Shown here in pieces: positions 22,380 through 34,656 of a DNA stretch of 64,000 nucleotides. The notes under the pieces are model-generated. The model had not been told where the DNA came from. It did no database searches and was given only the letters and a program-made list of their open reading frames with translations. Every line of letters begins with the position of its first letter. Within the stretch, counting starts at the first letter, position 1. Position numbers and translations under genes: made by a program. Source of the DNA: Tetrastigma voinierianum (Eukaryota; Streptophyta; Magnoliopsida; Vitales; Vitaceae); contig JAEQBH010000136.1 of the NCBI GenBank assembly GCA_016808115.1, positions 806,001 through 870,000 of the forward strand, read 5' to 3'.

Positions 22380-23562
22380 GTAGCGGATGAGCGGGAACGG
22401 AATGACGAGCATAGAGAAGCGGTCGGAAGAATCACGTATACAATGGAAGACTTCTCGAGACCACCATTCAGATGAATATCAAGGACGTACACCCCCGCAG
22501 CTTGAGGCCAATAATTTTGAAGAACCGGCTTTCGCACCAATCACAATGGTTCGCCAGCACGCTTATCGCCATCCCACCGAGGACCCAAACGAACATCCGG
22601 GAAGATTTCTCGTAATGGCTAATACAAGAAAGCAAATGGGGTTAGACCCGTAAGTCATTAAACTCCGCATCCGCTCCCATTCTCTAAGGGATACAGCAAC
22701 CTACATGGTACGACCTTTACCATATGGGTCCACTGGACAATGGGAGGAGTCGGTAGAGCTCACTTATGTAGATTCTTTCCACCGTCACTCACCTCCGAGA
22801 GAAGGAGAGATCATAGTGTTCCAACAGGGAGAAGATGAAAGCCTCTACGTGGCTCGGGAAAGATCTCGGTTTGCCACGAAAGATGTCCAATGCAATGGGA
22901 TAGACTTGAAGACTCAAACGGACATTGTATATCATGCCTTAAAATGATATACTGTGCTGAATCATTGATGCTTCATGCCATGAGCATTCAAACGTAAAAG
23001 TGTCAGGAGGCAAGGGATCTCGATCGAGGACTCGTCAATGCAATATGAAAACTCCTTCGAGTTTTCAAGAGGAAACAAACAGAGGGAAAGGGATTCGAAC
23101 TGGAGCGGGCATTTACGTACCATGGAGGCCAAGTTGGACGCCATTATGCATCGAATGGACAAGCAAGAAAAGAAGACATACACTGCCCATGAGATAGGAG
23201 CAGTTGAAAGAGAATTATTGAAGGGAAGTGCTGAGAGAGCAGCAGATGAACAATTTTATGATGCTGGAGAGGTTAAGTATTTGAGTGAGCCAAGAAACTA
23301 CCATTTCAAACCCAATACTAACCTACCAACACATTATCATCCGGGATTGAGGAACCATGAGAACTTCTCATATGGTGGAGGGGCTTCACAAGGCCCAAGG
23401 CAAGTACATAACCCCCCACAGGGTTATCAACAAATACCAAGATTTCAAAGAAGAAGCAAAGAAGGAAATGAACACAAAGAACGAATACTAAGGTCTAAGA
23501 GGCCCTATTCAAGAATGATGCCTAGCTCATGGGGGGATAATAAGAAATTGTTGAACCCATAG
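22380..23562 (+). pseudogene. Athila-3 gag remnant
   Basis: 22387-22653 includes EDPNEHPGRFLVMANTRKQM. 22705-22947 has RPLPYGSTGQWEESVELTYV, corresponding to the W-containing gag core. 23038-23562 is the C-terminal half, with KLDAIMHRMDKQEKKTYTAH and LPTHYHPGLRNHENFSYGGG. At least two frame changes separate the three pieces. Gag assembles the particle; no zinc knuckle is seen, as is usual for Athila. Confidence 0.8.
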
Positions 23563-23599
23563 AATGTAGGTTCGCAGAATTGGGAGCAATCAAGTACCA

Positions 23600-24570
23600 A
23601 TTTTCAAGTTTTCCGCACGCACTAATGCTACCTTTAAAAACCCGAGACTCAAGTAGGCAAATTCTGGGCCCCTAACCCTGCAGAGCCAGAAGAAAGATGC
23701 CTTCCCAAGCGACACCAAGAAAAATCCCAAAGACTGCATGGCTGTGCAACTGAGGAGTGGGAAGGAGTTAGAGATGATGAAAGAAAAAATGACAGCAATG
23801 AGGAAAAAGACAGCCCTAAAATAAGAAGAACTGAGAAAAGCAAGTGAAAGAGTGGACCTAAGGACATCCAAGGCTCCCAGACTGGCAAAGGCCTTTCCCA
23901 CAAATGACGTTAAATCAAAAAATAGAAGAGCAATTTGTTAAGTTTTTGAAAACCTTCCATAAGCTAGAGATCATGCCCTTATCGCAGTGACTCGGGATGC
24001 CACTCTCTACGCAAAATTCCTTAAAGACATTCGAGTAAGAAGAGAAAGATCAGAGAAGTTAAGGGATTGCGGAATCTCACTCGCCATTGCGTTGCCTTGA
24101 TGAAAAAGAATTAAGTTTAAAAGAGCGAAAGATCCAGAGTTTTACAATTCCGCATAATAGAAGGAGTTGAAACTTAAAGCTCTCTGCATCTCAGAGCCAG
24201 ATCAACTCGATGCCTCTTTCTCGCTAAACAATTAAGTTCGGGAGTTACTTCCTACCACCATTACTCTTCAAATGGCAAGATGTGATCGATGGTAAAACCG
24301 AAGGAGTCTCTGAAGATGTGGCCGGCCAACAAGCAGGAAATTTGTTTTTCCAAGTGGGATTTCATCATTCTAGACATGGATGAAAGACTCCGCAAGTACC
24401 CCTTCACTGGGAAGACCATTCTTTAGCTACTGAGCCGGCTTCGATCGATATGTAAAAAGGAGTTCTTACTTGAGGGTCGAGAAGAAGTCGGCCGCTTTCA
24501 ACTTGATCCAGTGGCATGGGCCAGACACTATAGACATAGACAGAGAAAGTTTCAAAGGTTGATGAAGTCT
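23600..24570 (+). pseudogene. Athila-3 gag end and aspartic protease remnant
   Basis: A frame-shifting stretch with ELLPTTITLQMA (24243-24275), then FILDMD (about 24365) and GRPF (about 24410), identifies the central and C-terminal protease region. The catalytic DxG motif is not recognisable. 23940-24000 (QFVKFLKTFHKLE-like) matches the conserved linker before the protease. Confidence 0.6.
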
Positions 24571-24849
24571 ATAACCTCAACCCCCATGTTCCTCAAAAGG
24601 ATTGTAATGATCAAATTTTTTATCAATGAAAAGAGATGAATTTCAAAGATATCGAAGATAATTACTCCGATTATTCATACAATCTGCCATTCTATAGAAA
24701 CTGGGTGATGAGCATGACGCAGAAGAGATGAACAAGAGGGAAGTAATGAAAAGAGGAAATTCAACAAGAAACCAAAGGAAGCTAAGGGCTTCAGGTCGAA
24801 GAACTCGGCCAAGTCATTTGAAGCATAAGCTACTTAGAACCACCCTGCA

Positions 24850-25860
24850 GGAAACCAAAGGATTATCTCTGCTAGACTGAGTGATGAGGAGGAACAAAGA
24901 ATTACTCGGCAGACCTCAAGAAACATAAAGAATCTATAGCTTGGTCCATTGAAGAATTGAAGGGCATCGCCCATCTATTTCGCATGCACAAAATTCGCTG
25001 AAGAAACTTCGCGCGAATCAGAACATCAAAGGAGATCAACTCGTGAATAGCGAAGTAGTCAAGAAAGAGGTACTCAAATCAAGTGGGAATGTCGGTTTCA
25101 TCATGCAATCTCATATAGTCCTCGGGTAAGTCCAACCCATGTGGTTCCAAAGAAGCGGTGGATTTATCGTGATCCGCAATGAGAAAATGAATTGATTCCA
25201 CAAGAACAAAGGATCGGACGGGAGGGTATGTATTGATTAAGGTAGTTGAATGTAAAGAAACTAAAAGATCATTTCCCTGCCTTTCATTGATCGATGTTGG
25301 ACAGTTAGCGTGACACCCTCACTTTTGTTTTCCTGATGGGTACTGTGATACAATCAGACGCAAATCGCACCTCGAGGATCAAGAGAAGACCACATTCACA
25401 TGCCCCTGGGCGGTACCTTTGCCTTCGTAAGGATGCCATTTGGGCTATGTAATGCTCCAGCTACATTCCGGCAGGTGTATGATGTCTTAAATTCTCAGAT
25501 TTGGCTGGAAGAAGTGATGGAAATTTTCATGGATGACTTCACTGTATGGATCCAAATTTTCGATCAATGTTAAACAACTGAAACAATACTCAAAGATGCC
25601 AAGACAAACAGCTAGCATTGAATTGGGAAAAATGCCATTTTATGGTGACTGAAGGTATTGTTCTTGGGCACAAAATTTCGCCAATAACTAGAAGTAGACC
25701 AACTAAGGTATCCATTATCAAAACTCTTGCACAACCTACCACAAAGAAAAGCGAGTAAGAAGCTTCTCGGGGCATGCCGGATTTTACAGAGATTCATCAA
25801 AGACTTTTCAAAAATAGCCGACCGCTTATGCAGACATCGGAAAAAGATACGAGGTTCAAT
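24850..25860 (+). pseudogene. Athila-3 reverse transcriptase remnant
   Basis: SWSIEELKGI-like text marks the start (24940). RMPFGLCNAPATFRQVYDVL (25431-25490) and the active site FMDDF (25526-25540, intact) give the palm. The thumb follows to RFIKDFSKIADRLC (about 25790-25830). Single-base insertions and deletions are frequent, more than in the neighbouring RNase H. Confidence 0.85.
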
Positions 25861-25869
25861 TCTTGATTA

Positions 25870-26340
25870 CTCCCGCAAGGATGCTTTGAAGAAATCAAAA
25901 TCGTGACAGAAGCACCTATAATGGTTGCACCAGAATGGGATCAGGGATTTGAAATAATGTGTGATGCTAGTGATTTTGCCATGGGAGTTGTGTTGGGGCA
26001 AAGAAAAGAAAGAATATTTAGGGCCATATACTATGCTAGTAAAACCTTCAATGAAGCACAAGAGAATCCACTAACAACTGAAAAGGAGATGCTAGCTATA
26101 GTATTTGCCAGAAAATTTAGGCAATACATTTTAGGATCCCATGTGTGATTCACACTGATCATGCAAAGAATCAAATACTACAGTCAAAAGGAAGCTAAGC
26201 CAAGATTGATAAGGTGGGTGCCGCCAAGTGCAGGAGTTTGATTTGGAAATCAAGGATAAAAGGGATGTGACAATGTGATAGCTGATCACTGTCAAGAGAA
26301 AGAAGTAATAAGAGGAGGAGAAGGTAATATTAACAGAGAA
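25870..26340 (+). pseudogene. Athila-3 RNase H remnant
   Basis: 25903-26148 is open: TEAPIMVAPEWDQGFEIMCD then ASDFAMGVVLGQR and ASKTFNEAQENPLTTEKEML, with the first catalytic Asp in CDAS. KEAKPRLIRWV follows after a shift (26190-26222), then a decayed ADH motif. It would remove the RNA template during cDNA synthesis. Confidence 0.85.
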
Positions 26341-27500
26341 TTTCCCAGATGAGCAACTGTTTAAGGTTTCCTGTCAACTTCCATGGTATGCCGGACATGT
26401 GAACTATTTAGCTTGTGGAGTAGTTCCTTCGGAATTCACTTCCCAACAGAAGAGGAAACTCAGAACTGACAGCAGATATTATATTTGGGATGATCCACTT
26501 TTATTTAAAAGATAGGCTCATACACACAACACGCAAAATGAATATCATCCTGACACTACGCATCACTTATGGGGGTAATTTTCAGAGAAAGAATGTGTAC
26601 TATAAAATACTAACTTCCGGATTTACAGCCCACGCTTTCTTTAGATTGTACTAAATGGGTCAAGTTATGTGACAGATGCCAAAATATTGGAAATATCAGC
26701 AGCAGAAATGAAATGCCCCTAAGAAGTATTATGGTGGTGCAATTATTTGATGTATGGGGGATGGATTTTATGGGACCATTCCCACCATCATTTGGGAATC
26801 TGTACATACTGCTAGCAGTTGATTACGTTTCCAAATGGGTGGAGGCAGTGGCTTGTTCTAGAAATGATGCTAATACAGTTATGAACTTCTTGCAAAAGAA
26901 TATTTTGAGTAGATTTGGAACACCCAGACTACTTCATCGATGGGGGAAGCCATTTTGCAAACAAGATATTTGCAAAACTCATGAGCAGGTGCATGGGATC
27001 AAACATAATGAGTCTAGCGTATCATCCCTGCATCAATGGGCAAAGGTAAATTTCCAAATGTGGGAGATTAAAAAGAATACTTGAAAAGGTAGTGAGTCCA
27101 AACAGAAGGATCGGGTCTTCCAAACTCGATGAGATGCACTGCGGCTTACAGATCGCATACAAGACTCCCATTGAATGTCCCCATACGTAATTGTATCTTC
27201 GAAACCATGTCACCTACCTCCGAATTAGAATACAGGCAATGTGAGCCATCAAGAAGTTGGAACTTCGATTTCAAACCGCAAAGGAAGAGAGATTGCTACA
27301 ACTCGGTCTCGACCGAAGAACTCCAGAAATGAGGCCTATGATAATGCTACCATCTACAAGGCGATGGGGCGACAAAGCAAATGGTATGATCAAAGGATCC
27401 TAAGGAAGGAGTTCAGAGTGTGTGGTGCCCTCACCGTTTAATTTAGACCTGCTGTTTCCATGGGGAAGTTAAACTAAACGGGTGGACCATACACAAGTGG
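26340..27500 (+). pseudogene. Athila-3 integrase remnant
   Basis: NREFPDEQLFKVS (26330) opens the linker. The catalytic core is 26713-26960: VQLFDVWGMDFMGPFPPSFG and YILLAVDYVSKWVEAVACSR, then LSRFGTP. The second Asp and the Glu are lost through frameshifts. The C-terminal segment (27230-27420) gives KKLELRFQTAKEERLLQL and HILRKEFRVC-like sequence, and a GGRQPI end near 27690. Broken throughout. Confidence 0.8.
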
Positions 27501-28079
27501 TGTCAAGCAACAAGAATTGGAGCGTTGACATTGGCGGCGCATAATCGGAGAAGAAATTCAGTAAACGGACAAAGACTTACACTATTTAAGGTGGAGGAAG
27601 GAATGAAAGAGCTTCAAACAGGATCCCTAAAAAGAAGAAGGAACACAACAACAAGTCCAGCCTAAGGACTCAACCGAAAGCAAATGATGGGAGGCAACCC
27701 ATTGTGAAATCGAATTTAATTTTCTATATGAATTTTAGTTGTGAATTCGTGTTGATTTATTGGGCTAGAATTAATACAGACTTTGTTTTAGCTCACATGT
27801 AATCAATTTCACAAGATAGTGTGTTGCGTGAGCAAAATGCAAGGAAGGAGGGAAGAGCAATTGCTGGATAACTTCAACAACTCACATGGAGGAATACAGG
27901 AAAAAGGGAAGCAATTTTTTTCCTATATAAATTTCAGAGAAAGTGACTTAGTACATGTATGAATTGTCGTGTGAAATTGATTCATTCATGTCAAGAGTTT
28001 AGAATATCTATGAAATTAAAGACTTCATGAACATTGAGCTTTGCGGGCCGGTCGCTGGCTACAAGAGAACTTCCTTTAA

Positions 28080-28295
28080 AAAGAAGTTGTCGCGACATCA
28101 TAACACATAGAGGACATATATGCTTTCACAACTAAGGGATGGCTTGTCCCAACAAGGGTTGAGAAGGTCGCGACAAATTAACTGGATGTCGCGACAAATT
28201 AGGAAATGTTGCCAGCTGGAAATTTTTAAGGGTTGCCCTAATGGCAACATCTTGTTTTAAGGTGGCATTAAAGTCGCGACATGTGGAAATAAATG
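28080..28295. repeat. GTCGCGAC array between integrase and env-like ORF of Athila-3
   Basis: Sites at about 28090, 28167, 28186 and 28272, plus decayed ones, use the LTR array motif (TGTCGCGACA). They lie about 170-380 bp before the env-like ATG (28464), the same position as the array in Athila-1 (975-1275). Confidence 0.8.
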
Positions 28296-28463
28296 AAATA
28301 ACTATTGTGAGTTCGTGGTAAACTTTGATTGAATTGCACCTGGAAGGGCTTTTCCCCAATTTTCACTCTCCATTCCAGAACCTGTTCATTCTCTCTCCCC
28401 TCTGATTTTAAACCCCCGAAAACCCTAGGTCCCAAAATCTTCAGAAATTTTCCTTCTTTTCAA

Positions 28464-30445
28464 ATGGCCGAACCATCAAACCTCAACCCTAACCAAGAAG
28501 AATTCATGAAAGACGTAGTAATCAAGAAGAGAATCGACAGAAGAATTGTAATAGAACACTAAGCATCGAGGGACCAGCTCCCGAGGAAAGCACTAAGTGC
28601 GGCAAGAAAACAGCGAAGAGAACATCGAAGATTCATGGTCGAGGAAGCCTACTCTAAACCGAGGAAACACTACGCCTGAAAAGTGTTTGTAGCAGAAAAG
28701 ACGATTCAAACCCTATCGCTCCTTTCAAGGAAATGATAAAGAAAAGAGGTCAGGGAAACCCTCTCGCGCATTACCCAAAGAGCATGGTATGCAAGCAAAG
28801 AGTAAGGAGTTCTACTCAAATTTGGTAGGAGAAAGGACACATCAGATAATGCGCAGAGAGGTGCATGATATTTTGCTACTGTGCCATTAACCAAGTTTAT
28901 GGAATGGCAGGACACAAGCATGGGTCAAAATTCAAAAGGCTCTTGGAAAACCCAGATTTGAAGAAGATCAAGTAAAAACTCACCGACTCGAAGGCTCAAC
29001 TGAGGCGTGAGAAAGGAGGACCAAAACCCCGATCAGGAAGCCCCACGAGGAGGCTAAGGTATGGTTCTATTTCAAATCTCTGCTTTGGTTCCAAACTTAT
29101 TAACTTGAGCTACGTGAGGGGAACAGAGGCGGTCATGCTAGCACTTATTCTGAAAGGATATAAGATCAATATAGGGACAACATAGAAAATTCGATAATGA
29201 GGTACCACGAAGGAAACAAAAGAGGAGTGATCCCTCACCCAACAACAGTTACAATCTTGTGTTTGAAGGCTGGAGTGAGAGGGGATTGGGAAGGTAAGAA
29301 GAAGTTCGTCGACATCACCACTCTTATCGAATGTGAGGAGTAAAGGACCAAGAAACCGTACAGTGCGGGGTACCGATTAAACAGAGAAGAAGTTCCAACT
29401 GTAAGAGAAGAAGAAGTGAACATTTGCTCCTCCGATGTTAATAATTTCATTTGCGATATCAAGTATGGCAGACAGTAAAGAAGCCTAAGATTTCTCTCTT
29501 CCTTTAGCTAGTTCTCCTCCCATGCAAGGTAGAACATTCAAAGAAAAAGGGAGAAAGTTCTTAGGGGAACACAAGAGAACCAAGTAATCATGGAAATGCT
29601 TCTCTCCATGCAAACAAAATGGAGGCAAGGGAAAAGAGTGGAGGTTGTGTCAAGAGTTCAGTGGAGGAAGTCTATGAAAAAGAACTAAAAAAGAAGAGAT
29701 CAAGAATGGGAACAAGAATCCACGTAGAAGAGTAAGAAAGGTTTGAAGTCAGCCGCGAAAAAAAGCGGAACAGAACGTGCCAAGGCGGAAAAGGAAGGAA
29801 GAACAGATGAAGGAGGTACTCTAGCAACAAGGAGAAAACTTCAGAAAGGAAATGGAAACAAGGGATAAAGATCCTGCTTAAAGAAGTCAGTTCGGCCACG
29901 AGGCATTCTACAACAACTGCTAACAGAGACAATCAGCCTGGGAATACCGAAGGAAAGGGATGCCAAACAGAAGAGCAGATAAAGAGAACATCAATGGATT
30001 TAAATTTCTTTACATGTCCTCGTGAAAGATTTTGAGACAAAGATGGGGCAGAGAGACAAGGTGTTGGCTGAACCATGCATTCGTAGGAGGAAGATGTGGC
30101 TAGATAACTGGACTTGATCAACAACAACCTGTCAAAATTTTCGAGGTAATGAATTTAAATGGAGAAAACATGAACACACTTGGAATGAGACAGGATGAAC
30201 TGAACAAAAAGGTGGATCTCTCAAATGAATTGGCACAGGAAAAGCAGACCGACAAAGAGAAAGCCAAGGGACAGAGGAGAATAGAAGAAGATTCCGTAAT
30301 CTTCGTACCCCACACCGACACTCACCGGATCCCCTGCACATCTATACCCGCAAACAGAAAAGAAAAAAATAGACCTATCCATTCAAGTTTCAATCACTCC
30401 TTTCTATACTGTAGTTCTAAGCCGTTGCAATTAAGTCAATAATAA
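28464..30445 (+). pseudogene. Athila-3 env-like ORF, broken
   Basis: ATG at 28464 starts MAEPSNLNPNQEEFMKDVVI, open to 28561. Further pieces in other frames show similarity to the extra ORF of Athila-like elements: REFYxNLV-like text (28805-28830), EVHDILLLCH, AWVKIQKALGKPRFEED (28915-28970), WFYFKSLLWF (29060-29090), and KAGVRGDWEGKKKFVDITTL (29265-29330). From 30149 a charged stretch (LNGENMNTLGMRQDEL, then LAQEKQTDKEKAK) suggests a coiled-coil C-terminus. The domain is of unknown function and no transmembrane segment or signal peptide is evident. Confidence 0.6.
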
Positions 30446-32010
30446 AATGAGAAATTTAAATTGAATTGTTGTGTGCTAAGTGGAATTTGTTTGATTCCAT
30501 GATTGTGTTGCTTTGTGATTGAATGATTAGGAAAATAAAGTAGAAATTAGTTCCAGAATAAAAACTGATGTGATGTAATGAACTGAATTGAATGAAGCAG
30601 TTAGATTAGGAATGAGCTAAAATGTAGAATAAAGGCCAAATAAATATAGTTTGATTGAAACACAAGGTGCAAAAATTACTTATATCTAACTCCGATGTCT
30701 CGTAATTGGGTAGAGTATGCTGCAATATAATAGAAGGAACAAAACATATTTTTGAGTTTGTGGTATGAACAATAGATCAAGGAACCTGTTGAATACCAAT
30801 TAATTTAAATACTCATTAACAAAAATGAGTCAAGGTACTCCCTATGGTTAGTCACAACTGTTCAAACCAAATTCTAGAATTTGTTAGATTATTGGTTGAG
30901 GCGAACTCCTAGGTGATACAGCTAACAAGAGATGATGTAGGCCATTCTTGGACAGTTTGAGCCATTCTAAATTATCTCACTTATATGCTGATGCATATAC
31001 CTTAGTTCCAGAAATTGAACCAACAAGCTTATTTTTTTTTAACCAATGGAAACCCCAACCCATTCTAAGAAATCAATCCTCCAGTAAAGAACCTATGATT
31101 ACCCAGGAATCCAAGGAGGAAGTAAGAAATGAAGTTTGGGGGAGTATAGATTTTTGAGGAACTCAAGGAGGGAATGAAAAGAAAAAGACAAAGAGTAGAA
31201 AATGCAATAGAAAAGAAAGTTTATAGGGATAAGTTTTATCTTTGTGGCCAACTTTCAACAATTAAGTTCTTGGGGGGGTGTTTCAACACCTAGTACCCTA
31301 ATGCTATCCGTATGTGAGCCACAACCCAAAGTTCAAGTAAGGAGTGTTAGAAAGCCTAAAAGTTAAAACATTGCACTATCTCTTAATGTTGACAAACAAG
31401 GAAGTTTCCTGCTGGAATTACAAGTGAGAAATATAGGCATACACCGAATTGAAGAAATTAAGAGATGTCCAAACATGAAGCTTAGGGAGTTTATTATGTG
31501 TTCACAAGAAGGAAAGGGCAGAAGAGTAGAGAAAAGGTTCAGGGTAATCTTAACCTAAAAATTCCTTCCATCCTACCCATTACCCAAGCCTAACAATAAA
31601 AGCCCAAAAGACCTGATTGATCTTGAAGGCTGAAATCATCTACATTAGTGGAGACTGTAATATGAAAACAAGCCTATGGAATCAGAAGAATAGAAATAAT
31701 CAAATTCTCGAAGGGACTTTAGGGAGTTAAATGACTCAATATGAAATGAGAAAGGAAAAATAATCGATTATTCAACAGATCCAATGAATATGTTGTTTGT
31801 AAAACAATTTCAACAAATAGTTTCGGTGTAATATAAAGAGTAGAGACCAACCTGGAACTAGACTTGAAGCTAGATGTATAGAAAATTATGCATACCTTGC
31901 TTTTCAATTAAATTGATTGCCACTGCAGAACGAATCAGCGAAAAATGTCCTTTTTTTTTTAGGACAAACAAATCTTTCTTTTTCTTTGCTTGAGGACAAG
32001 CAAAACTTTA
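30446..32010 (+). other. Athila-3 3' untranslated region
   Basis: AT-rich, no recognisable protein. It ends in the polypurine tract. The small ORFs here (30948-31157, 31719-31907) have no family resemblance and are treated as chance. Confidence 0.5.
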
Positions 32011-32024
32011 AGTTTGGGGGAGTT
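32008..32024 (+). other. Athila-3 polypurine tract
   Basis: AAGTTTGGGGGAGTT immediately precedes the 3' LTR. It is the usual Athila plus-strand primer, preceded by a TTGCTTGAGGACAAGCAA hairpin (31987-32004). Confidence 0.85.
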
Positions 32025-33080
32025 TGATGAGCTTAAAAGTCATCTCTTTTTAGTCCATTTTTCCGCTTGATTTTCAGCTAAAATTGAATAATTAATATAC
32101 GTAATTATGAAGAAACTCACCAATTTATCATTAGTGTGAAGGAAGCAAGAAAGTTAAGAAAGCAAGAGAAAAAATGCATAAATAAGTGGATAAAAATGAA
32201 TGGCGTATAAAGCACGGAATAACTCGGGTCAGTCATTGATGCAGCGGTCCGCACACTCCGCCTCTAGAGTCGCGATATCGAAAATTGAAGAGAATTTGAT
32301 GCGTGTCGCGACAGGATCGTAGCGATAGGCAAACTGAGGAAAGAGCAAGTAAATTAAAGAGAGTGATGACGCCGACAATACAATGCCGCGACATCATCAA
32401 CAACCATTGGCAACCTACGTAAAGAACATAAGGTGATGTCGCGACATAGAAGATCGATGTCGCCACCAAGAACAACTCGAAGGTTACGCATAAGAGACTT
32501 AATGCTGAAGTCGTGACATCAAGAGGAGATCAACTGAAGGCTTCGAAACTATGAGGTTGATGTCACGACATCAGGGGACACCCGTTCAAGGAAACAGTAC
32601 CAGGAGCTGATGTCGCGACAAGATATTGATGTCGCGACATCATAACAAACAGAGGAAGGTTGTAGGAAACTTGAGCCCATGTCGCGACAATATCCCGATG
32701 CGCCAGATCGTGAACAACCATTGAAGACCCGCAAGGGACTAGGACGGATGTCGCGACAAGGCCAGTACGGTCGCGACATCACAAGCGATCAACTCGAAAC
32801 TCCGCAAAGCATAGCCGCGGTGTCGTGACAACATGAACGACCAGTTCAAGGCAGCGTAAACTCTAAGTCAATGTCGCGACATGAATTGAAGGTCGCCACA
32901 AGAGAACTCCGAGGCCGCAATCGAGCACACACCCTCACCGACTACTCCGAAATCCACAAAGAAAGCTATATCGATTAAAATTCAACCGAAAACTCCTATA
33001 ACACGCAGCCTACCCGTAATAGTAAAGCAAGCCTGAGGCGATCAAAGGAGAGATCTCGGTAGCCTAGGGCTTCACTTTTA

Positions 33081-33111
<31 letters not shown>

Positions 33112-34651
33112 ATTTTTCTTTTCTTTCTTTATTTTAGAGCGTATGTTGGGTCCCATATTTTTTTTATTTTATTTTTTTTCTCTTCGCTTTATTTTTCAAA
33201 CTTAATGTTATCGCTTTGCCGGGGTTTCACATGTAATCACCCTCAGGTCAAATTACTACCCGGAATACATCGGGGTTCGCACAAATTTCCTGGATCTGAT
33301 TATTTCGCCAAATTGCGCTATTCTTTTGATCGAAGGATGCCGCCTGCAGATTCAAGAATCGAGGAACCCAAATCTTCCATTTAGTAAACGTTTGTAATCG
33401 TAATTGATCTTTCCTCGCTGTAGTAATTTGGCAAAGATCTTGTTCATTTCGGGTTTATGAATTTACTTCTCGATTATGGGTTTATTGATTTTGGATTCGA
33501 ATATCAAGTACTATACTGCGAAGAATTGCGTCATTACTTCCGATTTCAAGGAGGTCCTCTCGAGTGACACAGTGAAGACAATCCTCGAGTAATGTACATT
33601 TCTTTGAAGGTATACTAACCTGCTATTAGGGATCCTTTGAGCTTTGTAGTTCACTTAGATAAATCCTCTTCTCACTTGAAGTCAAGAACGAGTTGAACGA
33701 CTTATCTATTTAAACAAGCAGAGATTTCACCTCAATTCGGATAGTGAGGCCAATCCCGTGTTAGCTGAGATCTAATCATGGCGTCGATTCATTTTAATTT
33801 TGAGGAAGAGTAATTTGGAAGTTGTATATCCTGCTTCTTGACCGATAACTCGAGCTAAGGTGTACAAATTCATGAAAAATGGGTATGAAGTATTGCAAAA
33901 AGAAAATACCCAGCCTTAAGGAAGCTCTTAAAGTAGTTATCTCGCTCCCGTGAATTCGAGAGAATCAGCTAAGGAGATAACGAAATGTGGAGCGTGAGAG
34001 ATCCATTTACAATTACAATTGCCTCGACAAGATTTTGAAACTTGAGATAATCAAGAAATTTATTCAAAGATGAACTACGTGAATTGATCGTCACTATGAT
34101 TGTTTCTCTGACGTGTCTTCCTATGATAAACCGTTTCATATTCATTTCTTTTTGTAGGAATTTATTTTCCTTCATTTGTTTTATTTCATTTCATTCAATG
34201 TTCATTTCTTGAACTAGTTAATTTCCCATTTTCATGCCGAAACCCATATAAATTTATGGTCCAAATTAAGATAATTTTGTGCAGTCGTGTGTTGATGAAA
34301 ATTCTCGAGATCTCTCGTGGGATTGATATCTCGACTTATGTCCATTTTATTACTTGTCGAATTGCATCAGGTGTTAATTTCTCGCATCAAAAACCAATAA
34401 ATTAAATCGCTCTACTCTAAGAGATTTTGGTTATGATAGTATGATGTCAATGTAAAGTTGATGGCATCAAGTAAGCTTAGGATTAGTTAATAGTCATTTG
34501 GTAATAGTGTCATAAATTTGTATATGTATTTTGGTCACAACAAGTTTTATGGCGATTTTGCTGGGGATTAGATAGTAATCCTTCAGTGATAACGTTATAA
34601 TCTTGCATGCATAACTAATGCATAAATGTGCAACATGTTTTGGTCACATCA
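32025..34651 (+). repeat. Athila-3 3' LTR (2627 bp)
   Basis: Same start and end as the 5' LTR and colinear with it, including the GTCGCGAC array (32300-32900). Differences are unusually clustered (see findings). The last 105 bp hold an internal primer-site-like unit, TGGCGATTTTGCTGGGGA at 34550-34567. Confidence 0.92.
32300..32900. repeat. GTCGCGAC palindrome array, Athila-3 3' LTR
   Basis: At least 12 sites, for example at about 32304, 32435, 32455, 32509, 32561, 32610, 32631, 32682, 32748, 32770 and 32873. Several are the full GATGTCGCGACATC. Confidence 0.85.
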
Positions 34652-34656
34652 ACTAT
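34652..34656. other. Target-site duplication ACTAT (right) of Athila-3
   Basis: Second copy of the pentamer at 19370-19374. After it, Tekay integrase resumes on the minus strand. Confidence 0.9.

Larger units (their letters stand above)
19375..34651 (+). mobile_element. Athila-3: complete Athila-type Ty3/gypsy retrotransposon, 15.3 kb
   Basis: Both LTRs (19375-21982 and 32025-34651), matching 5-bp duplications (ACTAT), primer site, polypurine tract and all coding segments are present in order: gag, protease, RT, RNase H, integrase, motif array, env-like ORF. Size and layout match the Athila lineage. Every ORF is broken, and gag and pol can be followed only through many frame changes. Structurally whole, functionally dead. 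It inserted in the integrase of Tekay-1. Confidence 0.92.

Noticed and set aside
30149..30442. A separate small gene for a charged protein
   Set aside because: The position after the env-like ORF pieces and the lack of own signals make it the C-terminal end of that ORF.
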